From Cyanobacteria bacterium UBA2566 (GTDB taxonomy: Bacteria; Cyanobacteriota; Cyanobacteriia; Cyanobacteriales; Desertifilaceae), in the NCBI GenBank assembly GCA_002340255.1, contig DDLS01000029.1, positions 1 through 15,193 of the forward strand: 15,193 nucleotides of DNA, given 5' to 3'. The notes beneath the pieces are model-generated. The model was not told where the DNA came from, ran no database searches, and saw only the letters and a program-made list of their open reading frames with translations. Shown one piece after another: positions 1 to 6,215 of the stretch. Position 1 is the first letter of the stretch, and each line of letters starts with the position of its first letter. The position numbers were made by a program, and so were the translations under genes.

Positions 1-155
1 AGCGAGTGTAAGACCCGTTCATATCCGCGAAGCGGAAACAGAGTAAATCTGTGAAGGCAACTGCTATGAAACAGAAACCTAAAGCCTCCTGCGGAGGAGC
101 TTCGCTAACGTGAGGTTTAGGAATCCCCTCACCTTTAGGCAGGGGTGGATGTCAA
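1..155 (+). mobile_element. Right end of an IS200/IS605-family (TnpB-type) element, truncated by the window edge
   Basis: The stretch has the layout of a cyanobacterial IS605-type right end. A short TnpB-like reading frame ends at 46. Then comes a structured region (stem CCTAAA 78-83 with TTTAGG 116-121, inner hairpin CCTCC 85-89 with GGAGG 93-97), and last a subterminal hairpin (CCCCT 125-129 with AGGGG 141-145) followed by a terminal GGATGTCAA ending at 155. Ending in TCAA a few bases after a small stem is characteristic of these elements, which move as single strands and leave no target duplication. The left end and any tnpA lie outside the window, so completeness cannot be judged. This call is inferred from layout and family knowledge, not from an alignment. 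Confidence 0.55.
2..46 (+). CDS. tnpB: C-terminal tail of a probable TnpB RNA-guided nuclease (partial, 5' end outside window)
   Basis: Frame 2 reads ASVRPVHIREAETE and then TAA at 44-46. A VRP motif a short distance before the stop is common in TnpB/IS605 OrfB proteins, whose last residues follow the zinc finger and final catalytic Asp. Those diagnostic parts are off the left edge. The structured right-end-like sequence just downstream is the main support. With 14 residues visible this remains a tentative call. Nothing can be said about whether the gene is intact. Confidence 0.4.
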   Translation, partial: ASVRPVHIREAETE

Positions 156-235
156 TCCCTTGAATCCCAGGACCGATCCGGAAGACTTGACCAACTTTTG
201 TTCATTGGTCTGTTCATAACCTAGGAAAAGAACAC

Positions 236-772
236 GTGGAATTCTTATTACGTCTATCTCGGAACATCGATCGCCTGAATGAGCGGATTGGCAGATCTGC
301 CTATTGGCTCACCTTGGTGATGGTCGGAGTCGGCTCTTGGAATGTCTTTGGACGCTATGTGGGGCGAGCAGTTGGGCAAAATCTTAGCTCCAATGCCCTT
401 TTAGAAATTCAATGGTATCTGTTCGATTTGGTGTTTCTTTTAGGCGCAGCTTATACCCTAAAACACAATAATCATGTGCGGGTGGATGTGATCCAAAGTC
501 GCTTAACTCCGAAACAAAAAGCCTGGGTAGATTTAGTGGGTTCCCTGCTCTTTTTAATTCCTTTTTGTACGATGATTCTCTTCTATTCTACCGGGTCAGT
601 CGTTAACTCTTGGAAACTGCTGGAAAACTCCCCCGATCCCGGTGGTTTGGTGCGCTACCCGATTAAAACCATGATTTTGGTCAGTTTTGGTTTACTGATT
701 CTACAAGGAATTTCCCAAGCGATTAAAAACTTAGACTTTGTGTTCAACCCCTCCGACAAAACCGACGAATAA
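236..772 (+). CDS. dctQ: TRAP transporter small membrane subunit (DctQ family)
   Basis: This is the small permease of a tripartite ATP-independent periplasmic transporter, which uses an ion gradient to import a carboxylate- or amino-acid-type solute delivered by a binding protein. The 178-residue length and four predicted membrane helices (about 22-40, 58-77, 97-117, 142-162) fit DctQ. Between helices 2 and 3 lies the family signature LKHNNHVRVDV (75-85). The middle (LSSNALLEIQWYLF) resembles the cyanobacterial branch that includes the Synechocystis glutamate transporter Gtr. The start is GTG at 236, preceded by AGGAAAAG at 223-230. There is no in-frame ATG between it and the upstream stop at 188. 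The large subunit follows after 80 bases. Substrate is unknown from sequence. Confidence 0.88.
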   Translation: MEFLLRLSRNIDRLNERIGRSAYWLTLVMVGVGSWNVFGRYVGRAVGQNLSSNALLEIQWYLFDLVFLLGAAYTLKHNNHVRVDVIQSRLTPKQKAWVDLVGSLLFLIPFCTMILFYSTGSVVNSWKLLENSPDPGGLVRYPIKTMILVSFGLLILQGISQAIKNLDFVFNPSDKTDE

Positions 773-852
773 CCAGTTTTCCCCATTACTGATGACCGAT
801 TACCAGCCCATTTGATGATAGGGTATTCACATTCTGTTTCCCCTCATCTGAC

Positions 853-2178
853 ATGGCTTTGGATTGGCTTGGCCCCCTGATGTTTGTCGGAGCGCTGTTT
901 CTGCTGGCGATCGGTTATCCGGTAGCTTTTTCCCTTGGCGCTACTGCTCTTCTGTTTACCCTCATCGGTATGGCAGTGGGGACGTTTGACCCGATCTTGT
1001 GGTCAGCGATGCCAGAGCAGATTTTTGGCATTATGAAGAATTTTACCCTGCTGGCGATTCCCTATTTTATTTTCATTGGTTCGATGCTGGAAAAATCTGG
1101 TATTGCCGAGAATTTGCTGGAAACCATGGGGATTTTGTTTGGGAGGGTGCGGGGAGGGTTAGCGATCGCCGTTATCTTAGTTGGAGCGCTCTTAGCTGCA
1201 ACCACCGGAGTCGTCGCCGCCACCGTCGTAGCAATGGGTTTGATTTCTTTGCCAACAATGCTGCGCTATGGGTACGATCGCTCCCTCGCTGCGGGAGTAA
1301 TCACAGCATCGGGAACTCTAGGACAAATTATCCCCCCTAGCGTGGTGTTAGTGGTACTCGGAGACCAATTAGGGGTATCCGTTGGGGATTTATTTATGGG
1401 GTCATTAATTCCTGGTTTACTGATGACCACAGCCTTTTTAATCCATGTATTAGTTATTGCTAATATCCGTCCCGATCTGGCTCCTCCCCTTCCGCCTGAA
1501 ATCCGCCAAGCACCGGGGTTAGGGATGCGAGTTCTCAAAGTTATGATTCCTCCTATCTTACTGATTTTTATGATTTTGGGGAGTATCTTCTTTGGCATTG
1601 CAACCCCCACAGAAGCGGGTGCAGTGGGCTGTTTAGGGGCGATCGCCTTAGCGTATGCCAATCACCAACTCACTTGGACAAGTTTGCAGGAAGTCTGCGA
1701 TGTCACCTTACGCACCACTTGTATGGTGGTATTTATCTTAATCGGCTCCAAAGCCTTTAGTTTAGTCTTTCGCGGTTTAGGGGGAGAGCGTCTAGTCCGG
1801 GAATGGTTTACGAATTTACCGGGAGGAGCGATCGGATTTCTCGTCATCAGTATGGCGATCGTCTTTATCCTGGGCTTTTTCATTGATTTCTTTGAAATCG
1901 TCTTTATTGTCGTTCCCATGTTTGTCCCCATCGCCCAACAATTTAACTTAGATTTAGTTTGGTTTGGTGTAATTTTAGGGGCTAATATGCAAACCTCTTT
2001 TCTCACACCTCCCTTTGGCTTTGCCCTCTTCTATCTACGGGGAGTCGCCCCTCCAGAAGTGCGAACAGAGGAAATTTACCAAGGAGCTATTCCGTTTATT
2101 ATTCTGCAATTAATCGTGATGGTCTTACTAATTCTTTTCCCTGGTATTGTGAGCTTTCTACCTTCGTTAAAGCTGTAA
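853..2178 (+). CDS. dctM: TRAP transporter large membrane subunit (DctM family)
   Basis: This is the main transport subunit of the TRAP system begun by the preceding gene. It has 441 residues, almost entirely hydrophobic, consistent with about 12 membrane helices and the usual DctM length. Family motifs are visible: ASGTLGQIIPPSVVLVVLG (152-170), GDLFMGSLIPG (178-188) and TPTEAGAVG (251-259). It forms an elevator-type transport domain together with DctQ and receives substrate from a periplasmic DctP protein. No DctP gene lies downstream, where a convergent linker gene follows, or in the visible upstream part. The gene begins at ATG 853 without a clear ribosome-binding site and is probably cotranscribed with dctQ. 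The Gtr-like branch of DctQ hints at an acidic amino acid or carboxylate substrate, but this is inference. Confidence 0.92.
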   Translation: MALDWLGPLMFVGALFLLAIGYPVAFSLGATALLFTLIGMAVGTFDPILWSAMPEQIFGIMKNFTLLAIPYFIFIGSMLEKSGIAENLLETMGILFGRVRGGLAIAVILVGALLAATTGVVAATVVAMGLISLPTMLRYGYDRSLAAGVITASGTLGQIIPPSVVLVVLGDQLGVSVGDLFMGSLIPGLLMTTAFLIHVLVIANIRPDLAPPLPPEIRQAPGLGMRVLKVMIPPILLIFMILGSIFFGIATPTEAGAVGCLGAIALAYANHQLTWTSLQEVCDVTLRTTCMVVFILIGSKAFSLVFRGLGGERLVREWFTNLPGGAIGFLVISMAIVFILGFFIDFFEIVFIVVPMFVPIAQQFNLDLVWFGVILGANMQTSFLTPPFGFALFYLRGVAPPEVRTEEIYQGAIPFIILQLIVMVLLILFPGIVSFLPSLKL

Positions 2179-2285
2179 TCCCATTTCTCTTTAAGCTTGC
2201 CACTTAAGCTTGCCACGAATGTATTCTGGGGAGACAAGAGACTTAGGGCCACTTGTTAAGGGCATCTTCATAGAAAAATGGGATT
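2177..2285. repeat. Inverted repeat spanning the dctM/linker convergent spacer
   Basis: AATCCCATTTCTCT (2177-2190) and AGAAAAATGGGATT (2272-2285) are reverse complements at 13 of 14 positions and enclose 81 bases. They could form a long-range stem that ends transcripts from both convergent genes, or mark the ends of a small degenerate mobile repeat. The tandem 13-mers lie directly inside the left arm. Function is not established. Confidence 0.55.
2191..2216. repeat. 13-bp perfect tandem duplication in the dctM/linker spacer
   Basis: TTAAGCTTGCCAC occurs twice head to tail (2191-2203 and 2204-2216), just after the dctM stop codon. Each copy contains the palindrome AAGCTT, so the two can pair into a small hairpin. 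No U-run follows, so it is not a convincing intrinsic terminator. Confidence 0.85.
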
Positions 2286-2297
2286 AGGGCCAGAACA

Positions 2298-3314
2298 CTA
2301 ACTGTTGAAGATACGGGTGCGCCATTTATTCAAGCGAGCTTCCCCAATCGTGGCGTAGCGTCGCGTTTCAGCAAGCTGTTCTTGTAACAAAGCAATCAGA
2401 GAGGATTGTGCCTCTGCCTGTTGTTGTAGAGAAGCCGATGTTTCCTTAGAAGGAGAGACAACTGAAGAGCGCCAATCACTTTTGACTTGTGTAGCTCCGA
2501 TCGCTGCAAAAGGGCGTAAATCTGCCAATTGCTTTTGCAAGCGATCGATTTCCTCCGCTTGCTCCTGCATTCTTTGCTGCAAAGCCAAATTCCTAGCTGC
2601 TTGCTCTGGTGTAATGCGTGTTGTTGTCATGAACTGATACTTAGGTCTGAGGACCTCTGCCAGGATTTCACTGACATCCTTGACTTTGAGCTGTCCATAG
2701 GGGGAATTTTGGATCAGGGCACGGGTTAATTGAGGTTTATTTTGAGTAGCCAAATCCTTATCGCTACTCGAAGCACTCCGCAGTAATTGCAACATATTCG
2801 TAAATTCCAGCATCGATTGCCCTGGCTGGGTGCGATAGCCCCGATAATAAGGTACGATACTTTCCCCAAAAATCGTCTGATACTCATCGCTATCCAAATA
2901 AGTATCAATATCCGCCTCAAACCCGCTCTCATCCAAAACAGTGCTGTGATAGCGCATTTCCTCGAAGTTATCAGGCGCGCGTCCGAGTAGGTGCTTAAAG
3001 TTAAGCTCGATCGCCCGGTATCGATAGCAATTCTCAAAGAAACGGGAACGATAGAGGTCTGACTTAGCCACCTCGCGGACAAATTCGCGCACGCTCAATT
3101 GTCCCCGTTTCAGTTGGGACTCAGGAACGGTAAGCCGTTCGCTTTCCATCACATGGGCATTGCCCAACACCTGGCGGTAAACTGCTCGGATCGCGATCTG
3201 GGCATCAGTATCTGAGAAACCGGAACGCAGTTCAACCGGTGCGGTTTCCTTGAAGGGCTGGTATGCCTGATAGAATTGCGCCGATCGATCCTCTGATGGT
3301 GCGATAGTTCCCAT
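2298..3314 (-). CDS. Phycobilisome rod linker-domain protein with atypical coiled-coil C-terminus
   Basis: Residues about 25-185 form a phycobilisome linker domain (PBS_linker_poly, PF00427) closest in wording to CpcC-type rod linkers: PVELRSGFS, IRAVYRQVLGN, SVREFVREVAKS, ELNFKHLLGRAP and FGESIVPYYRGY are all present. Such domains sit in the central channel of phycobiliprotein hexamers and set rod assembly and energy transfer. CpcC-type linkers normally end in a CpcD domain (PF01383). Here residues about 235-338 are instead a Gln/Glu-rich coiled coil with an internal duplication: LQKQLADLRPFAAIGA (259-274) and LQEQLAETRRYATIGE (310-325), each followed by a Trp-Arg (281-282 and 331-332). No membrane segment of the CpcL kind is seen. 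The gene stands alone, not in a cpc or cpe operon. ATG 3314 has a strong ribosome-binding site. It could be a minor rod, rod-core or stress-specific linker. Confidence 0.85.
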   Translation of the reverse strand: MGTIAPSEDRSAQFYQAYQPFKETAPVELRSGFSDTDAQIAIRAVYRQVLGNAHVMESERLTVPESQLKRGQLSVREFVREVAKSDLYRSRFFENCYRYRAIELNFKHLLGRAPDNFEEMRYHSTVLDESGFEADIDTYLDSDEYQTIFGESIVPYYRGYRTQPGQSMLEFTNMLQLLRSASSSDKDLATQNKPQLTRALIQNSPYGQLKVKDVSEILAEVLRPKYQFMTTTRITPEQAARNLALQQRMQEQAEEIDRLQKQLADLRPFAAIGATQVKSDWRSSVVSPSKETSASLQQQAEAQSSLIALLQEQLAETRRYATIGEARLNKWRTRIFNS

Positions 3315-3489
3315 GGAATTCCTCCAACTTATATAAAATGTGAATAAACTTTTGTCTGCTTATTAAAAGTCGCGCAAGACAAGCTTAACAGCATGGCATG
3401 ACAATATCAATGCTTAAAAGCTGTAAGGATCTGAAAAATCATTTATCCTCAATAAAGCCTTCATACCAATTCTCTATTTTTCTATTTTG
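3315..3489. other. Divergent promoter region between linker and methyltransferase genes
   Basis: This AT-rich spacer of about 175 bases must hold the promoters of two divergent genes. On the minus strand a TTTATAT stretch about 15-25 bases before the linker start could be a -10 element, but no good -35 was found. No known operator was recognised. Confidence 0.4.
3321..3325 (-). promoter_or_regulatory. Strong Shine-Dalgarno site of the linker gene
   Basis: On the minus strand GGAGG lies 6 bases before ATG 3314. It fixes this start and suggests efficient translation, unlike most genes in the window, which have weak or no visible sites. Confidence 0.75.
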
Positions 3490-4485
3490 ATGAATATCTT
3501 GTTTTTAGGTGCGGGTATAATTTTAGCGTTAATGGCGATCGCCATTATTCTCTATCTGGTCACCGCTCGTCGCTATGAATCCTCCGCTTCCGTTGCCAAC
3601 TCCTACGACCAATGGACAGAGGAAGGGATATTAGAATTCTACTGGGGCGAACATATCCATTTAGGCCATTATGGCTCTCCTCCACAGCGGAAAAATTTTT
3701 TAACCGCTAAAGCCGATTTTGTCTATGAAATGGTGCGTTGGGGCGGATTAGATGCCTTACCTGCGAATACGACTGTTTTAGATGTCGGTTGTGGTATTGG
3801 GGGCAGTAGCCGGATTTTAGCAACCGAATATGGTTTTGATGTGACAGGGATTACTATTAGCCCCCAACAGGTACAACGGGCCCAAGAATTAACGCCAGAA
3901 GGGGTGAATGCAAAATTTGCCGTTGATGATGCCATGGCGCTTTCATTCCCGGATGCCAGTTTTGATGTGGTCTGGTCAATTGAAGCAGGACCCCATATGC
4001 CCGATAAAGCGATTTTCGCCCAAGAATTACTCCGAGTCCTCAAACCCGGTGGACTTTTAGTGGTTGCTGACTGGAATCAACGGGATGACCGGCAAATTCC
4101 CCTAAATGGCCTAGAACGGATGATTATGAAACAATTGTTAGACCAGTGGTCTCATCCTGCATTTTCTAGTATTGAAGGGTTTTCTGAACTCCTAGAAGCG
4201 ACGGGATACGCCCAGGGACAGGTCGTTACTGATGATTGGACAGAACCCACCCTTCCCTCTTGGCTTGATTCTATTTGGCAAGGGGTCACTCGACCGGAAG
4301 GTCTGGTCAAGTTTGGCTTACCCGGTTTGATTAAATCCTTGCGAGAAGTGCCCACTCTATTGTTGATGCGGGTAGCTTTTGGGACGGGTTTATGTCGGTT
4401 TGGTATGTTTCGCGCCATTCGGGGAAATGGCCCTGGGGATCTCACGGAATCCAAATCGGATCGGATGAGTATAATTACTTCTTAG
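3490..4485 (+). CDS. MPBQ/MSBQ methyltransferase (plastoquinone/tocopherol biosynthesis)
   Basis: This SAM-dependent enzyme methylates 2-methyl-6-phytyl- or solanesyl-benzoquinol on the way to tocopherols and plastoquinone. I recognise it as the counterpart of Synechocystis Sll0418 (functional equivalent of plant VTE3): SVANSYDQWTEEGILEFYWG, HLGHYG, ITISPQQV, VVADWNQRDDRQ, LDQWSHPAF and REVPTLLLMR closely follow that protein as remembered. The SAM-binding loop is VLDVGCGIGG (96-105), and SIEAGPHM (163-170) is the usual post-II motif of the tocopherol methyltransferase group. Residues 1-25 are a single hydrophobic segment, probably a membrane anchor that places the active site near prenyl-quinol substrates. 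ATG 3490 is preferred over the TTG immediately before it (3487). The length of 331 residues is normal. The PHP gene follows after 8 bases. Confidence 0.9.
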   Translation: MNILFLGAGIILALMAIAIILYLVTARRYESSASVANSYDQWTEEGILEFYWGEHIHLGHYGSPPQRKNFLTAKADFVYEMVRWGGLDALPANTTVLDVGCGIGGSSRILATEYGFDVTGITISPQQVQRAQELTPEGVNAKFAVDDAMALSFPDASFDVVWSIEAGPHMPDKAIFAQELLRVLKPGGLLVVADWNQRDDRQIPLNGLERMIMKQLLDQWSHPAFSSIEGFSELLEATGYAQGQVVTDDWTEPTLPSWLDSIWQGVTRPEGLVKFGLPGLIKSLREVPTLLLMRVAFGTGLCRFGMFRAIRGNGPGDLTESKSDRMSIITS

Positions 4486-4528
4486 TCTGACTTATGATTG
4501 CGATCGCACATCTCAATCAAAAAGTAAC

Positions 4529-4556
4529 GTTACATAAGTTCAAAATTGGCTATAGT
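4529..4556 (+). promoter_or_regulatory. Possible sigma-70 type promoter for the PHP gene
   Basis: GTTACA (4529-4534) and TATAGT (4551-4556) are separated by 16 bases. If used, transcription would start near 4563, inside the longest open frame but upstream of ATG 4590. This supports the shorter protein. The -35 match is 4 of 6. Confidence 0.3.
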
Positions 4557-4589
4557 AGACAACAAGACTTTATCTTGAGATTGAGAAAG

Positions 4590-5297
4590 ATGATGATCGA
4601 TCTAGCTCCAGCTCCATCCTTGTCAAACCAGGCTGGAGAGCAGAAAGAAGCACGGGCCCTCAGAGAAGTATTTGCGAACATTGATGAAAGGAGTTGTCCC
4701 AATTCCTACAATTTTCATATGCATACCCAATTTTCTGATGGAAAATTACGCCCGGAAGAGATTATTGACCAGGCGATCGCAATCGGATTGCAGGGACTGG
4801 CGATCACAGATCACCATAGTGTTGGCGGTTACAAAACCGCCCAAAACTGCCTCAATCATCCCAATCTCAACCCGAAACCCTCCCTCCAACTATGGAGTGG
4901 TGTAGAAATCAATGCTTATTTGTTAAAAACAGAAGTTCACATCCTCGGTTACGCCTTTGACCCCGATCATCGAGCTTTAAAACCCTATCTCCAAGGCCAT
5001 GCTGTGGAAGGCAACGCCTATCAAGCTTCGGCAGTTATTGATACCATCCATGAAGCAGGCGGTTTAGCTGTTCTCGCTCATCCGGCTCGATATCGTTATC
5101 CAGCCACTGAATTAATTCCTGAAGCTGTCTATCTTGGCATTGATGGGGTAGAAACCTATTACGCTTATAATAATCCCACACCTTGGACACCGAGTCCCAA
5201 ACAAACCAAGCAGGTTCGAGAACTGGGCGAATTCTATAATTTACTGCATACCTGTGGTACAGATACTCACGGTCGGAATATCCAGAAGCGATTGTAA
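4590..5297 (+). CDS. PHP-domain phosphoesterase
   Basis: PHP (polymerase and histidinol phosphatase) domain enzymes hydrolyse phosphoesters with a trinuclear metal centre. The metal-binding set is present: H43 and H45 (FHMHTQFSDG), D50, D74 and H75-H76 (ITDHHS), E106 (GVEINA), H164 (LAHPARY), and D225 with H227 (GTDTHG). The closest characterised groups are the RNase AM/YciV and TrpH-like 3',5'-nucleoside-bisphosphate phosphatases, but the substrate is not proven here. The frame is open from ATG 4494, adding 32 residues. I prefer ATG 4590 (or 4593) because GAGAAAG precedes it, a promoter-like pair lies between the two starts, and the extra residues overlap a HIP1 site and show no domain character. 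It ends at DTHGRNIQKRL. GGGAATA repeats follow the stop directly. Confidence 0.85.
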   Translation: MMIDLAPAPSLSNQAGEQKEARALREVFANIDERSCPNSYNFHMHTQFSDGKLRPEEIIDQAIAIGLQGLAITDHHSVGGYKTAQNCLNHPNLNPKPSLQLWSGVEINAYLLKTEVHILGYAFDPDHRALKPYLQGHAVEGNAYQASAVIDTIHEAGGLAVLAHPARYRYPATELIPEAVYLGIDGVETYYAYNNPTPWTPSPKQTKQVRELGEFYNLLHTCGTDTHGRNIQKRL

Positions 5298-5298
5298 C

Positions 5299-5312
5299 GG
5301 GAATAGGGAATA
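5299..5312. repeat. Heptamer tandem repeat after the PHP gene
   Basis: Two copies of GGGAATA (5299-5305, 5306-5312) begin two bases after the PHP stop codon. They belong to the same GGG-rich heptamer style found after other genes in the window. Confidence 0.6.
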
Positions 5313-5452
5313 GCCTGAGTCGAGCAGTGGGGGTTCTGCGCTCTCGCTAACACACCTCGCATCTATAGCAAGGGAAGAGGGAGTTAAGACATTTTCTGTT
5401 CCCTGTTTCCTAAAACTACAATTTAGCTGTCCTAACTTAACGAGTTCCTTAG

Positions 5453-6067
5453 CTACGAATTAACTCCACCTCTTAAAACTTGCACCGCAGACAAAGTCCG
5501 ATCTCCTGAAAACCCCTGCAAAAAGGGCGACTCTAGCACTTCTTCTCCAGAAAACTCTCGCGACTCATACAACCCTTCGACTAGCACAAATACTGTTATT
5601 CGTTCTTCCATGGGATCGACAATCCAATACTCGGAGATGCCCCTGGACTGATACTGTGAAAGTTTATACCGATAATCTCGGTTTGCGTTCTCCTTGCCTG
5701 GTGAAACGACTTCCACGACTAACTGAGGTGGAGGCATCTCCAAGCTAATTGTGGAGCGACTTGCTCCTTGTAAGGACTGCGCTCCTTCTTCTGACAACAC
5801 TAACAGATCGGGCACTCGCAACGTCGGGCGCATCCCACTGACTACGACTTCAGTTTTGATCAGTAAACACTCTGGAGCAATACCTATCTGAGCAAAATAA
5901 ATCAGTAAAGCCACAGCAATTCGCTGATTCAGATAACTTTCTGGAGGCATAACTACCAACTCCCCATCTTCTAACTGATATACCGTATCTGTGCCATCAT
6001 CATAATTCAGAAACTCCTCTAGACTCATACCCTTCACCTGCTGCAAAGCTTCAAGTGCGACTACCAT
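5453..6067 (-). CDS. Uma2 family (DUF820) PD-(D/E)XK nuclease-like protein
   Basis: The 204-residue length and sequence fit the Uma2/DUF820 family, strongly expanded in cyanobacteria and predicted to have the PD-(D/E)XK nuclease fold. Visible features are the N-terminal MSLEEFLNY and QLEDGELVVM, the catalytic-type Asp in RVPDLLVL (D87), the Glu of LVVEVVSPG (E119), a Lys at 135 in YRYKLSQYQ, and the typical end of the core, GISEYWIVDP (143-152). The biological role of the family is not established. Defence, mobility and DNA repair have all been proposed. The gene stands alone, convergent to the PHP gene. Start ATG 6067 has a purine-rich GGGAGG about 11 bases upstream. Confidence 0.88.
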   Translation of the reverse strand: MVVALEALQQVKGMSLEEFLNYDDGTDTVYQLEDGELVVMPPESYLNQRIAVALLIYFAQIGIAPECLLIKTEVVVSGMRPTLRVPDLLVLSEEGAQSLQGASRSTISLEMPPPQLVVEVVSPGKENANRDYRYKLSQYQSRGISEYWIVDPMEERITVFVLVEGLYESREFSGEEVLESPFLQGFSGDRTLSAVQVLRGGVNS

Positions 6068-6119
6068 TTTTGCTCTACCTCCCAGACAATAATGGATCGA
6101 GACCTATACTTATCTTATC

Positions 6120-6143
6120 AATTAAAAATTAAAAATTAAAAAT
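6120..6143. repeat. AATTAAA heptamer tandem repeat (STRR type)
   Basis: Three perfect copies of AATTAAA (6120-6126, 6127-6133, 6134-6140) followed by AAT lie upstream of the Uma2 gene and downstream of the Hsp70-like gene. Heptanucleotide tandem repeats of this kind are a known dispersed class (STRR) in cyanobacterial spacers. Confidence 0.8.
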
Positions 6144-6215
6144 GGGTTTTGGTGGTTGGTAATTACAAGTTAAGGTGATGTACAGTTTGTCAGCTCCCTC
6201 TTGCCTAACCCCTCT

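Larger units (their letters stand above)
1..171 (+). ncRNA. Putative TnpB omega RNA (scaffold plus guide)
   Basis: In IS200/IS605 elements the transcript covering the tnpB 3' end and the element's right end is the guide RNA scaffold, and the first ~16 bases outside the element act as guide. Here the scaffold would be the stem-rich stretch to 155, ending in the CCCCT/AGGGG hairpin and GTCAA. The guide would begin at 156 with TCCCTTGAATCCCAGG. The 5' boundary is unknown, and so is whether it is expressed. If the element has lost its nuclease gene, the RNA would be a relic. Confidence 0.4.

Noticed and set aside
1266..2006. Minus-strand open frames opposite dctM
   Set aside because: They are Lys/Pro-rich reverse images of a strongly conserved membrane protein gene and lack start signals.
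2298..3314. Assignment of the linker as CpcG or ApcE
   Set aside because: It lacks the CpcG N-terminal start and the multi-repeat and chromophore domains of ApcE; the linker domain reads most like CpcC-type rod linkers.
4524..4537. NtcA-like site GTA-N8-TAA upstream of the PHP gene
   Set aside because: The consensus requires GTA-N8-TAC, and the spacing to the -10-like TATAGT is too short for an NtcA-activated promoter.
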